Assembly (NCBI GenBank): GCA_964396225.1
Contig: CAYNEL010000017.1
Location: forward strand, 1 to 17,117
Reading direction: 5' to 3'
DNA from: CAYNEL01 sp964396225
GTDB lineage: Bacteria; Patescibacteriota; Minisyncoccia; Moranbacterales; UBA1568
DNA: 17,117 nt
The translations under genes and the position numbers were made by a program. Shown here one piece after another: positions 7,797 through 15,272 of the stretch. Within the stretch, counting starts at the first letter, position 1. The number at the start of each line of letters is the position of its first letter. Below the pieces are notes generated by a model, which ran no database searches, was not told where the DNA came from, and worked only from the letters and a program-made list of their open reading frames with translations.

Positions 7797-8561
7797 TTAA
7801 CGTCGGGTGACCACTTCGACGCCCGCCTCGGTGACGATGAGGGTGTCTTCGAAATGGGCCGAGAGGGAGCCGTCCTGAGTGATGTAAGTCCACCCGTCGG
7901 TGCCAAGCTTGACCGCCGGACCGCCCTGGTTGACCATCGGCTCGAGTGCCACCGTCATGCCCGGGAAAAATGTGAAGTCATCGGCGCGCTTGTCGAGGTA
8001 ATTGGGGATGTACGGTTCCTCATGGAGCTGCTCCCCCACCCCGTGGCCGACCAGGTCACGGACCACCGTATAGCCCGCCTCCTCGACGCATCCCTGGACC
8101 GCCGCCGCGTAGTCGTGGAGACGCGCACCGGCCCGGATGGCGGCGATGCCCCGATCCAGGCTCTCGCGCGTGGTGTCAAGGAGCGTCTGCGCCTCGCGGC
8201 TGATCCGGCCCACCGCGAAGGTACGGGCCATGTCACTCACCATTCCGCCGAAGCGGAGACCCATGTCGATCTTGAGGAGGTCGCCCTCTCGGACGAGGCG
8301 CGTGGCCGACGGGATGCCGTGCACCACTTCGTCGTTCAACGAGACGCAGATGGAAGCCGGGAAGGGGCGGCTGCCGCCCGCGGTGTACCCTTTGAAAACG
8401 GGGGTCCCGCCGAGTCGCCGGATCTCGGTTTCGGCGATACGGTCGAGCTCGCTGGTGGAGACGCCGGGCGCGACGGCCTGGGCGACGGCTGCCATCACCT
8501 GGGACAGACGCGCCCCGCTTTCGCGGAGCGCTTCGAGTTGTTTGGGGGATTTAGGACGCAT
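7797..8561 (-). CDS. map: Type I methionine aminopeptidase
   Basis: The protein has 254 residues. It removes the initiator Met from new proteins in the cytoplasm, using two metal ions. The metal ligands and substrate histidine are all present: H81 in NDEVVHGIPS, D99 in LKIDMG, D110 in VSDMARTF, H173 in VGHGVGEQLHEEP, E207 in GMTVALEPMV and E238 in SAHFEDT. There is no N-terminal zinc-finger extension, so it is the short bacterial form. The ATG at 8561 gives the normal N-terminus (MRPKSPKQLEALRESG). It overlaps the last 11 bases of adk, which suggests translational coupling. This is the only gene besides the first ATG of rplE without T just before the start, perhaps because those bases also code for adk. 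Confidence 0.96.
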   Translation of the reverse strand: MRPKSPKQLEALRESGARLSQVMAAVAQAVAPGVSTSELDRIAETEIRRLGGTPVFKGYTAGGSRPFPASICVSLNDEVVHGIPSATRLVREGDLLKIDMGLRFGGMVSDMARTFAVGRISREAQTLLDTTRESLDRGIAAIRAGARLHDYAAAVQGCVEEAGYTVVRDLVGHGVGEQLHEEPYIPNYLDKRADDFTFFPGMTVALEPMVNQGGPAVKLGTDGWTYITQDGSLSAHFEDTLIVTEAGVEVVTRR

Positions 8562-9249
8562 GCGGTTCGGGTTCCGGTTGGCGCTCGAGGCAGAGGACGA
8601 TGGCGTCCTCGGTGGCTTCGGGCGAGACCTCGCCGTCCACCTCGCACAGAGCGGAACGGAGACGGTAGTGTTGGATGACGGGATTGGTATCGTCATGGAA
8701 GACGCGCCACCGGGTCTGGACGCCTTCGGGCGTGTCGTCCGCGCGCTGGACGGGCGTGCCGCCGCAGTCAGGACACCGGGCGGACGCGTCGGGCAGGTGT
8801 TCGCCCAGGATGAGCGGCCGGCCGCAGGCGGAACAGGCGAAACGGGCCGCCACCCGAGCCACTGAGACGTGTTCCCCTACCCGGATGAAAACCACGCAGG
8901 TGACGGCGCGGCCGTGCTTGCGGAAGATCTCCTCCACCACGGCGATCTGGCTCTCGCGGCGCGGGGCGCCGTCCAGGATGATGCCCTGGCCGGCGGGTAC
9001 GGCGGCGATCTCCTGGTCCACCACTTCGGTCACTACCGCGTCCGGAACGAGGGTCCTGTCGCGGTTGATGACGCGGTCCACCTCGCGGCCGAGGGGCGTG
9101 TCTTCGCGGGCGATCTTGCGGAGGGCCGCCCCGACATCGATGTGCCGGAGGCCGAAGCGCTGGACCAGCACCCGGGCCTGGGTGGATTTGCCGCTCCCTG
9201 GCGGACCGAGGAGGATGATATTCAATGGCTTCTGCGTGGATGTGCTCAT
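8551..9249 (-). CDS. adk: Adenylate kinase with zinc-type lid
   Basis: The protein has 232 residues. It interconverts ATP plus AMP with two ADP in the cytoplasm. The P-loop GPPGSGKST is at 15-23, the NMP-binding segment around HIDVGAALRK at 36-45 and DGAPRRESQ at 93-101. The usual motif is DGFPR, so Ala replaces Phe here. The lid carries four cysteines (C139, C142, C159, C162) in CSAC and CPDC, a structural zinc site seen in many Gram-positive-type and CPR kinases. DDTPEGVQTRWRVF at 171-184 matches the conserved lid-core arginines. The ATG at 9249 is preferred: the frame is open back to the secY stop, but the extra 47 residues have no family likeness, and 9249 has the TTATG context. The gap to secY is 141 bases; its stop overlaps map. 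Confidence 0.94.
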   Translation of the reverse strand: MSTSTQKPLNIILLGPPGSGKSTQARVLVQRFGLRHIDVGAALRKIAREDTPLGREVDRVINRDRTLVPDAVVTEVVDQEIAAVPAGQGIILDGAPRRESQIAVVEEIFRKHGRAVTCVVFIRVGEHVSVARVAARFACSACGRPLILGEHLPDASARCPDCGGTPVQRADDTPEGVQTRWRVFHDDTNPVIQHYRLRSALCEVDGEVSPEATEDAIVLCLERQPEPEPHAS

Positions 9250-9390
9250 AAGCTGATATGGAGATGGGGGGTTCTGTTCTTGTGTGGAGTGCGCGAAGCG
9301 GCCGAGTACCCGACGGAGACGTATGGAAACGGTACGGCAAGGAGGAATGGAGACCACGCCAAAGTAATCCACCAAGAACAAAGGCTGCAA
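9250..9390 (-). other. Gap of 141 bases between secY and adk with no recognised signal
   Basis: This is the longest non-coding gap in the window. I looked for an RNA hairpin followed by a T-run, a strong -10 box and a riboswitch-like pairing pattern, and found none that convinced me. The adk frame is open across the whole gap, but without a good start or any family likeness. It could hold a weak promoter or simply be spacer. Confidence 0.5.
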
Positions 9391-10665
9391 CTAGAACTGG
9401 TCGTACCCCCGCATGGCGAGCTGGCTCTGGATGTTCTTGGACAGCTCCATCACCACCGACACAGCGATGAGGAGGCTGGTGCCACCCAGGGTGATGGCCT
9501 GGATGTTGGTCAGGTTCTGGACGACGAACGGCACCACCGCCACGAAGCCGAGGAAGAAGGCGCCGACAAGCGTGATGCGCGTCACTACCCGCTGGAGGAA
9601 ATCGGCCGTGGCCAAGCCCGGTCGCACGCCCGGAACATAGCCGCCGTTCTTCTGGAGGTTCTCGGAGATCTTCTGGGGGTCGAAGATGACCGCCGTGTAG
9701 AAGTAGGTGAAGAGCACCACCAGGGTGAAATAGAATGCCCCGTAGAACCAGTGCGTCGGCTGGAAGAGGGTGGCCATCTGTGTCGCCAGATCGATCCACT
9801 TCTGATCCTGGGCTTTCTGGGCCACCAGACTGGCGATGAGACCGGGGATGATGATGAGCGAGACAGCAAAGATGATGGGAATAACGCCCGCCTGGTTGAC
9901 CCGGAGCGGGAGGTGAGTGGTGGTGCCACCCAGGGTGCCGCCGCGGATGCGCTTGGCGTAGGTGACGGGGATGTTACGCTGGGCCTCGCTCACGTACACC
10001 ACGGCCGCCACGGTGAGGAGCGCCATGGCGGCGAAGACGAGATAGGTGAAGAACTCGGTGGACTGGTATGTGGAGACGAACCGCGAGGTCGCTCCGGGCA
10101 GACCAGCCGCGATGCCGGCGAAGATCATGATGGAGACGCCGTTGCCGAGCTGCTTCTCGGTGATGAGCTCACCCAGCCACATGAGGAAGATCGAACCCGC
10201 GGTGGCGGTGATGACCACGGCCGCCTTATCGAAGGCAGTAAGAAAACCGAAGATCCCTTGCGTCTCAAGGAGAGAGATCAAGCCGAATGTCTGCACGACG
10301 GCGAGCGGCACAGTCAGCCAGCGGGTGATCATAGTAAACTTCTGCCGGCCGGCCTCGCCTTCTTCCTTGTACATCTGCTCGAGCTTGGGTACCACGGTGG
10401 TGAGGAGCTGCATGATGATGGACGCGGTGATGTACGGCGCCACACCGAGAAGGACGAGCGAGATGTTGGTGAGACCACCGCCGGAAAAGAGGTTCAAGAG
10501 GCCCAGGAACTCGTTGGCGCCGAAGAACTCCTCGAGCCGGGTCACGTCTACGCCTGGAAGCGGGATGGCGGCCGCCAGCCGGTAGACCACGAGCATGGCC
10601 ACGATAAAAAGCACCTTGCGGCGCAGTTCGGGGGTCTTGACGATATGGGACAGCCACTCTGCCAT
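9391..10665 (-). CDS. secY: Preprotein translocase subunit SecY
   Basis: The protein has 424 residues and is the channel-forming subunit of the Sec translocon in the inner membrane. Several long hydrophobic segments fit ten membrane helices. The N-terminus (TPELRRKVLFIVAMLVVYR), the plug region with GVAPYITASIIMQLLT and the later AYFYT-type helix are typical. The conserved cytoplasmic loop TYAKRIRGG near the middle and the C-terminal RGYDQF complete the match. Two in-frame ATGs exist; 10665 (MAEWLSHIVK) is preferred over 10689 because it gives the standard start and TTTATG. The secreted proteins at the left of the window would use this channel. It is separated from rplO by 137 bases holding a terminator and a candidate promoter, so it may have its own transcript with adk, map and ruvX. 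Confidence 0.97.
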   Translation of the reverse strand: MAEWLSHIVKTPELRRKVLFIVAMLVVYRLAAAIPLPGVDVTRLEEFFGANEFLGLLNLFSGGGLTNISLVLLGVAPYITASIIMQLLTTVVPKLEQMYKEEGEAGRQKFTMITRWLTVPLAVVQTFGLISLLETQGIFGFLTAFDKAAVVITATAGSIFLMWLGELITEKQLGNGVSIMIFAGIAAGLPGATSRFVSTYQSTEFFTYLVFAAMALLTVAAVVYVSEAQRNIPVTYAKRIRGGTLGGTTTHLPLRVNQAGVIPIIFAVSLIIIPGLIASLVAQKAQDQKWIDLATQMATLFQPTHWFYGAFYFTLVVLFTYFYTAVIFDPQKISENLQKNGGYVPGVRPGLATADFLQRVVTRITLVGAFFLGFVAVVPFVVQNLTNIQAITLGGTSLLIAVSVVMELSKNIQSQLAMRGYDQF

Positions 10666-10694
10666 AAAGGAAAGGTCAGGATATAACACCCCCC

Positions 10695-10723
10695 ATCATA
10701 CAGGAAAACCGGTCTTTTGCCAG
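10695..10723 (-). promoter_or_regulatory. Candidate sigma-70-type promoter for secY-adk-map-ruvX
   Basis: Read on the minus strand, CTGGCA (10723-10718) and TATGAT (10700-10695) are separated by exactly 17 bases. They match the -35 at four of six and the -10 at five of six positions. The site lies downstream of the terminator hairpin and 29 bases before the secY start. It is supported by this position and by the local drop in GC. Confidence 0.45.
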
Positions 10724-10740
10724 TCATACCCCCCTCTCAT

Positions 10741-10768
10741 GGAAAACCGCCCACTGTCCTGTGGGCGG
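10741..10768 (-). terminator. Rho-independent-type terminator after rplO
   Basis: On the minus strand, CCGCCCAC (10768-10761), a six-base loop AGGACA and GTGGGCGG (10754-10747) form a perfect 8-bp GC-rich stem, followed by TTTTCC. The stem starts 34 bases after the rplO stop. The T-run is short, so termination may be partial. On the plus strand no T-run follows, so the direction is clear. Confidence 0.7.
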
Positions 10769-10802
10769 CCTCTCAAGAGACTAGTGGATATTCGAAAAAA
10801 TC

Positions 10803-11249
10803 TCAGGCCTTTTTCTCCTCGATCGTGCCGCCGGCTTTTTCGATGGCTTCGCGGGCGCCGTTGGTCGTCTGGATACCGGCCGCGATGGTGAGCTTCTTCT
10901 TGAGCTCGCCGGTGCGGAGGATCTTGGCACCGCGCTTTTCGTTGCGAGCCAGGACGAGGCCACGTTCGATGAGCGTGGCGAGAGTCACCGTCTCACCCGA
11001 CTTGAAAGCGCGCTCGAGCGCCCCGAGGGTCACTTCAGTCGGCTTCGGATGGATGGACTTGAAACCGCGGAGTTTCTTCATCCGCTCCACCAGACTGGAA
11101 CGGCCGCCTTCGAAGAGCGGATTGACCTTGCCGCCGGAACGGGCTTTCTGGCCCTTGTTGCCGCGACCGGCGTAGGTGCCACGCTTGCCGCCGCGGCCGA
11201 CGCGCTTCCGGTTCGGACGGGCGGGAGTGGTGAGTTGGTGGGACTGCAT
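10803..11249 (-). CDS. rplO: 50S ribosomal protein L15
   Basis: The protein has 148 residues and binds 23S rRNA late in assembly of the large subunit. The glycine/arginine-rich N-terminus (RKRVGRGGKRGTYAGRGNKG) and NPLFEGGRSSLVERMKKLRGF are the family hallmarks. The C-terminal domain (TLIERGLVLARNEKRGAKIL, then GAREAIEKAGGTIE) is complete. It follows rpsE after only 28 bases. In most bacteria rpmD (L30) lies between these two genes; there is no room for it here. A terminator follows. Confidence 0.97.
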   Translation of the reverse strand: MQSHQLTTPARPNRKRVGRGGKRGTYAGRGNKGQKARSGGKVNPLFEGGRSSLVERMKKLRGFKSIHPKPTEVTLGALERAFKSGETVTLATLIERGLVLARNEKRGAKILRTGELKKKLTIAAGIQTTNGAREAIEKAGGTIEEKKA

Positions 11250-11277
11250 AAAGGATAGGATCAGTGGAAGGAGCGGG

Positions 11278-11835
11278 TTACTCGGCTTTCTTCTCGCGCC
11301 GCTTGGGAGCCTTGAAGGAGTCCTCAGCGAGCATCTCAAGAGCCGAGACGGTGGCCCGGGCCACGGAGAGTTTATTGGACGAGCCGAGCGACTTGGACAC
11401 GATGTCCCGGATGCCCACCAGGTCCACGACGGCGCGCACGGCCCCGCCGGCGATGACACCCTGGCCGGCCCGACCGGGTTTGAGGAGCACCTTGGCGGCA
11501 CCCTGCTTGACGGCCACGTCGTGGGCGATGGTGGTGCCGGAGAGCGGGATGGTGACCAGATGCTTCTTGGCGTTCGAGAAGGCCTTCTGGATGGCGTTGG
11601 AGACGTCGGCGCCCTTGGCCACGCCCACGCCCACCTTGCCCTTGCGGTTGCCGATGACAAGGGTGGCGCGGAAACGGAAACGCCGGCCGCCTTTGACCAC
11701 GCGGGTCACGCGCGCCAGGTCGAGGAGCTTCTGGTCGTACTCCGGCTTCTCGCGGCGCATGCCACCCCGGCGGTCGCCCCGTCCCCCGCGACGGCGGCCT
11801 CCCTGCTGCTGATTGTCTTTCATGTCTTTCGGCAT
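11278..11835 (-). CDS. rpsE: 30S ribosomal protein S5
   Basis: The protein has 185 residues and acts in decoding accuracy and mRNA unwinding on the small subunit. The N-terminal domain signature is seen in VTRVVKGGRRFRFRATLVIG and GNRKGKVGVGVAKG, and the C-terminal domain in GRAGQGVIAGGAVRAVVDLVG and SLGSSNKLSVARATVSAL. The N-terminus carries an extra basic, low-complexity stretch (QQQGGRRRGGRGDRRGGMRR), a common kind of extension. The ATG at 11835 has T before it; a second ATG four codons later is possible but has C at -1. Confidence 0.97.
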   Translation of the reverse strand: MPKDMKDNQQQGGRRRGGRGDRRGGMRREKPEYDQKLLDLARVTRVVKGGRRFRFRATLVIGNRKGKVGVGVAKGADVSNAIQKAFSNAKKHLVTIPLSGTTIAHDVAVKQGAAKVLLKPGRAGQGVIAGGAVRAVVDLVGIRDIVSKSLGSSNKLSVARATVSALEMLAEDSFKAPKRREKKAE

Positions 11836-11863
11836 AGTCTCAAAAAAATGGTTGCGCTATGGG

Positions 11864-12214
11864 TCAGAACGAGAGTCCCTTGGCCCGGGCCGCTTCGGCC
11901 AGGGCTTTGACCTTGCCGTGGTAGCGGTAGCCGCCGCGGTCGAAGACGGCCTCTTTGATCTTGGCCTTCCCGCATTTTTCGGCCAGAAGCTCGCCCACCT
12001 GCGCCGCGCCGGCGACGGTGTTCTTGTACTTCTTGCCGAGCTCCATCCAGCTGGCGGCGCAGAGCGTCCGGCCGGACACGTCGTCGATGGCCTGGACCGA
12101 GAGGCCGTGGAGGCTACGGAAAACGGCGAGACGCGGGCGCTCGGCGGTGCCGCGCACGAAGGCGCGCACCCGACGGCGGCGTTTCTCACGGAGATGGAGG
12201 GAATGCTGTTTCAT
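11864..12214 (-). CDS. rplR: 50S ribosomal protein L18
   Basis: The protein has 116 residues, the normal size, and binds 5S rRNA together with L5. RRRRVRAFVRGTAERPRLAVFRS near the N-terminus and the final AVFDRGGYRYHGKVKALAEAAR match the family signatures. It sits between rplF (19 bases) and rpsE (28 bases), its standard place. It starts in TTTCCTATG with no purine-rich ribosome binding site. Confidence 0.97.
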   Translation of the reverse strand: MKQHSLHLREKRRRRVRAFVRGTAERPRLAVFRSLHGLSVQAIDDVSGRTLCAASWMELGKKYKNTVAGAAQVGELLAEKCGKAKIKEAVFDRGGYRYHGKVKALAEAARAKGLSF

Positions 12215-12233
12215 AGGAAATCGGTCTTAGGCC

Positions 12234-12770
12234 TTAGGCGGCGGCTTTCTTGCCTTCCTTGCGACGGACGTGTTCGCCCACGTATTTGAAGCCCTTGCCC
12301 TTGTATGGTTCGACGGGCTTCAGGCCCCGTACGTCGGCGGCGAACTGGCCGAGGAGCTGCTTGTCGATGCCTTCGATGGTCAGTACGTTGGCCTCGATCT
12401 TGGCCGAGAGACCTTCGGGGATGGCCACTTCGACCGGATGCGAGAAGCCAAGCGCGAGGTTCAATTTCTTGCCGGCCACGTTCATACGGAAGCCGACGCC
12501 GTTCAACTCGAGCTGCTTCTGGAAGCCCCGGGTGACCCCCTCGACCATGTTGGCGATGAGCTTCTGAGTGGTGCCCCAGACGGCCTTGGCCTCCCGGGAA
12601 GCGCCGGTCTTCTCGACGGAGACGACCCCTTCGGAGAGGGAGGCCTTGACCTCCGGATGGAGGACGAGCGAGAGGGCACCTTTGGGTCCCTTGACGTGCA
12701 CCGAACCGGCCTCGATCTTGATGTCGACGCCCGCCGGGAGAGAGATAGGTTTCTTGCCGATACGACTCAT
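12234..12770 (-). CDS. rplF: 50S ribosomal protein L6
   Basis: The protein has 178 residues, full length, and binds 23S rRNA near the factor-binding site. It begins MSRIGKKPISLPAGV, the usual start, and repeats the same fold twice. The signature GLKPVEPYKGKGFKYVGE lies near the C-terminus. It follows rpsH after 10 bases and starts in ATCCCTATG. The lysine- and alanine-rich end (RRKEGKKAAA) is typical of this family. Confidence 0.97.
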   Translation of the reverse strand: MSRIGKKPISLPAGVDIKIEAGSVHVKGPKGALSLVLHPEVKASLSEGVVSVEKTGASREAKAVWGTTQKLIANMVEGVTRGFQKQLELNGVGFRMNVAGKKLNLALGFSHPVEVAIPEGLSAKIEANVLTIEGIDKQLLGQFAADVRGLKPVEPYKGKGFKYVGEHVRRKEGKKAAA

Positions 12771-12780
12771 AGGGATTCGG

Positions 12781-13185
12781 TTACCAGACTTCGCAGAGAT
12801 ATTCGCCGCCCAGGCCTTGGCGGTAGGCCTCCTCGCCGGCCATCACGCCCTTGGAGGTGGAGATGACCGCCAAACCGTAGCCGTTCTTGACCTTGCGGAT
12901 GTCCTCATGCCGCACATAGATGCGCTGGCCCTGGCGGCTCACGCGGCGGATGTTGCGGATGGCCGAGACGCGGCGGGTAGGACCCTGCTCGACGTAACGG
13001 AGGGTGATGAGGAGGAACGGCCTGGACGCCTCTTCGACCTTCTCGACGCGCAGAATGAAGCCCCGCTTCTCGAGGATCTCGGCGATGGCCAGCTTCAAGC
13101 GCGAAGCTGGGATTTTCACGGTCGCGTGCCCGGCGCGCTGGGCGTTCCGGAGACGGGTGAGCATGTCTGCGATTGGGTCTAACAT
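12781..13185 (-). CDS. rpsH: 30S ribosomal protein S8
   Basis: The protein has 134 residues and binds the central domain of 16S rRNA. The start (DPIADMLTRLRNAQRAGH), the loop IRNIRRVSRQGQRIYV and the C-terminal signature (GLAVISTSKGVMAGEEA, ending GGEYLCEVW) match the family throughout. In E. coli S8 represses this operon by binding near the rplE start; I do not recognise such a site here. It starts in CGGCTATG, 33 bases after rpsN. Confidence 0.97.
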   Translation of the reverse strand: MLDPIADMLTRLRNAQRAGHATVKIPASRLKLAIAEILEKRGFILRVEKVEEASRPFLLITLRYVEQGPTRRVSAIRNIRRVSRQGQRIYVRHEDIRKVKNGYGLAVISTSKGVMAGEEAYRQGLGGEYLCEVW

Positions 13186-13218
13186 AGCCGATTGGATTGC
13201 TTAGGATTCACGAGAGGG

Positions 13219-13404
13219 TTACCACGAGGCCTTCTTGACGCCCGGGATCTCCCCCGTCAGGGCCAGTTCCCGGAAACAGATGCGACACAGGTCGAAGCGG
13301 CGCATGTAGCCGCTCTTGCGGCCACACTTCCAGCAACGCCGGACGGTCCGGGTGGAGAACTTGGGCTTCTTCTTGGCTCGCGCTTCGACGGATGTCTTTG
13401 CCAT
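13219..13404 (-). CDS. rpsN: 30S ribosomal protein S14, zinc-binding type
   Basis: The protein has 61 residues, the short zinc form of S14. Cysteines C24, C27, C40 and C43 (CWKC and CRIC) form the zinc site. The end (LALTGEIPGVKKASW) is the family signature. It lies between rplE and rpsH, as expected. The ATG at 13404 is chosen because it gives the standard start MAKTSVEARA and CGCCTATG. A longer frame upstream is an out-of-frame reading of rplE. Confidence 0.97.
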   Translation of the reverse strand: MAKTSVEARAKKKPKFSTRTVRRCWKCGRKSGYMRRFDLCRICFRELALTGEIPGVKKASW

Positions 13405-13427
13405 AGGCGTGGGAGAGATGTTGGGGT

Positions 13428-14003
13428 TTAGCGTCCGACCGTATCGCCCATGAGACCGCGTACCGGGAAGCCCAGGGCTTTGAAGAGGGCCCGGCCCTCC
13501 TCGGCCGTCCGGGCGGTGGTGGTGACCACCACCTGAAAGCCGAAGATGGTCTGGACCTTCTCGGGGACGATCTCGGGGAACACCATGTGCTCGCGCAGGC
13601 CGACGTTCAAGTTGCCGTGGCCGTCGATGACCGAGGCCTCGAGCCCCTGGAAATCCCGCACACGAGGCAGGGCGACCTTGACCATCCGGTCGAGGAAGCT
13701 CCACATCCGCTCGCCGCGGAGCGTCACCCGAACGCCGACCGTCTGGCCGTCGCGGATCTTGAAACCGGCGATGGCCTTCTTGGCCTTGGTGAGGACCGCC
13801 TTCTGGCCGGTGATGGCCTCGAGCGACTCAACTACCTCGTCGATCTTCTTGGGCTCCTTCTGGAATTTGCCCACGCCGGTATTGACGGTCACCTTGAGGA
13901 TGCGCGGCAGGGCGTTGCGGTTGGTCCGCCCCAAAGCTTCCCGCATGGCGGGGATGGCTTGCTTCTCGTAAATGGCTTTGAGCGGTTGGTGCTTCATAAA
14001 CAT
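13428..14003 (-). CDS. rplE: 50S ribosomal protein L5
   Basis: The protein has 191 residues (189 from the second ATG) and binds 5S rRNA, joining it to the central protuberance. LPRILKVTVNTGVGKF, the loop KIRDGQTVGVRVTLRGERMWSF and the final TTARTAEEGRALFKALGFP match the family. Two in-frame ATGs exist, at 14003 and 13997. The first has A at -1; the second has T at -1 and begins MKHQPLKAIYEKQ, nearer the usual start. I favour 13997 slightly but give the longer form in the coordinates. Confidence 0.96.
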   Translation of the reverse strand: MFMKHQPLKAIYEKQAIPAMREALGRTNRNALPRILKVTVNTGVGKFQKEPKKIDEVVESLEAITGQKAVLTKAKKAIAGFKIRDGQTVGVRVTLRGERMWSFLDRMVKVALPRVRDFQGLEASVIDGHGNLNVGLREHMVFPEIVPEKVQTIFGFQVVVTTTARTAEEGRALFKALGFPVRGLMGDTVGR

Positions 14004-14024
14004 TGGATGGGATCGCGTGACGGA

Positions 14025-14330
14025 CTAGATTTCCTTGCCGGCCTTCTTGCTCATCCGGACTTTCGTCTCGCCGGAGATCTTGATGCCGACACGGGTCGGC
14101 TTGCTGGTATGGGGGCAGACGAGCATGACGTTGGAGAGGTGGAGCGGGGCCGGAGCCGTGACACGCTCGCCGCTCTGGCCCGCCTTTTTGGCCTTGATGT
14201 GGCGGGTGCGGAGGTTGATGCCCTCCACCACGATCTGGTTCTCGGCCGCGAACACCGAAAGCACGGTGCCCTGCTTGCCTTTGTCTTTGCCGGTGATGAC
14301 GGCGACCTTGTCGCCTTTCCTGATCTTCAT
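14025..14330 (-). CDS. rplX: 50S ribosomal protein L24
   Basis: The protein has 101 residues and starts assembly of the large subunit at the 5' end of 23S rRNA. The KOW motif is at the N-terminus (KIRKGDKVAVITGKDKGKQG). The later VEGINLRTRHIKA and CPHTSKPTRVGIKI are typical. It starts in GACCCTATG, 11 bases after rplN, and is complete. Confidence 0.97.
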   Translation of the reverse strand: MKIRKGDKVAVITGKDKGKQGTVLSVFAAENQIVVEGINLRTRHIKAKKAGQSGERVTAPAPLHLSNVMLVCPHTSKPTRVGIKISGETKVRMSKKAGKEI

Positions 14331-14341
14331 AGGGTCGTGGT

Positions 14342-14707
14342 TTAGAGCACTTCAGGAGCCAGGGAGATGATCTTGGAGAACCCTCGCTCGCGCACCTCGC
14401 GGGCCACCGGCCCGAAGATACGGGACCCCTTGGGCTCGGTACCCTCGAGGATGACCGCGGCATTCTCGTCGAAACGGATGTAGGAGTTGTCCTTGCGGCG
14501 GTAGGACTTCTTCTGGCGGACAATCACCGCCTTGACCACATCGCCCTTCTTAACCGCGCCGCGCGGCGTGGCGCTCTTGACCGAGGCCACGATGATGTCC
14601 CCCAGGGAGGCATAGCGCCGGCGGGTCCCGCCGAGCACCTTGAAACAGGCGATCTCCTGGGCGCCGGTGTTGTCCGCTACTTTGAGCCATGTGCCTGCCT
14701 GGATCAT
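14342..14707 (-). CDS. rplN: 50S ribosomal protein L14
   Basis: The protein has 121 residues, full length, and forms part of the inter-subunit bridge with 16S rRNA. The start (MIQAGTWLKVADNTGAQEIA), the signature AVIVRQKKSYRRKDNSYIRF and the end (RERGFSKIISLAPEVL) are highly conserved. It begins in CATCCTATG, 49 bases after rpsQ. No unusual residues were seen. Confidence 0.98.
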   Translation of the reverse strand: MIQAGTWLKVADNTGAQEIACFKVLGGTRRRYASLGDIIVASVKSATPRGAVKKGDVVKAVIVRQKKSYRRKDNSYIRFDENAAVILEGTEPKGSRIFGPVAREVRERGFSKIISLAPEVL

Positions 14708-14756
14708 AGGATGGGGTGAAATCGGGAGAGGATGCTTGAGTGAAACGGTTTTGGTC

Positions 14757-15017
14757 TTACGCGCGGCCGACCACCTGGTGCCGCTTGTCCTTGCTCATCG
14801 GGCGGCACTCCTGGAAAAGCACCGTGTCGCCGACCTTGTAGGTGTTCTCGGGGTCGTGCACCTTGTAGCGCTTGGTCGAACGGTAGCGCTTCTGGTACTT
14901 CTGGTGGAGTTTGTAGGTCTCCACGGCCACCACGATGGTCTTGTCCATGCGGTCGCTCACCACGACACCTTTCTGGGTCGGAGCCTTATTGGAAATGGCA
15001 GTCTCTTGCTGGGTCAT
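14757..15017 (-). CDS. rpsQ: 30S ribosomal protein S17
   Basis: The protein has 86 residues and binds 16S rRNA through an OB fold. The family core runs from GVVVSDRMDKTIVVAVETYK to VGDTVLFQECRPMSKDKRH, which is the S17 signature. About 16 extra residues at the N-terminus (MTQQETAISNKAPTQK) are not part of the usual domain. It starts in GACCTATG, 7 bases after rpmC. Confidence 0.97.
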   Translation of the reverse strand: MTQQETAISNKAPTQKGVVVSDRMDKTIVVAVETYKLHQKYQKRYRSTKRYKVHDPENTYKVGDTVLFQECRPMSKDKRHQVVGRA

Positions 15018-15024
15018 AGGTCTC

Positions 15025-15231
15025 TTACTTGGGTTCGGATGCGGCTTTCTCTTTGAGGACGGTCAGCCGGCGGGCCAACGCCTTCCGGAGCTCGCGGCCT
15101 TCGCGGTAGTTCTTGGCCTCGCGCGAGAACAGGGCGGAACGGAAGGTGCGCAAGGCCCGATACTTCTCCTCGAGGGACTTCTCAAGTTCGCCGAGGGAGA
15201 GGTTGCGGAGATCGCGGGCTGTGTCGGACAT
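15025..15231 (-). CDS. rpmC: 50S ribosomal protein L29
   Basis: The protein has 68 residues, an all-helical protein near the exit of the nascent-peptide tunnel and part of the trigger-factor and SRP docking site. The helix-turn-helix pattern with LRNLSLGELEKSLEEKYRAL, the middle SALFSREAKN and REGRELRKALARRLTVLKEK fit the family. It lies between rplP (41 bases) and rpsQ (7 bases). It starts in AGATTATG. Confidence 0.95.
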   Translation of the reverse strand: MSDTARDLRNLSLGELEKSLEEKYRALRTFRSALFSREAKNYREGRELRKALARRLTVLKEKAASEPK

Positions 15232-15272
15232 AATCTTCTGTTATAGCGGAAAATGGCTGGAGGGGCAAGGTG

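Noticed and set aside
9250..9390. N-terminal extension of adk across the gap to secY
   Set aside because: There is no good start codon, the encoded residues do not resemble adenylate kinase, and the standard N-terminus begins at 9249.
8869..10686. Plus-strand open frame of 605 codons over adk and secY
   Set aside because: It is antisense to two clear genes. High GC makes stops rare on the opposite strand, and the translation has no family likeness.
1743..11249. Possible UGA recoding, as in Gracilibacteria and Absconditabacteria
   Set aside because: TGA ends several genes at their natural C-termini (rplO, ruvX and the two surface genes ending at 4037 and 1743), and no conserved Trp or Gly position is coded by TGA.
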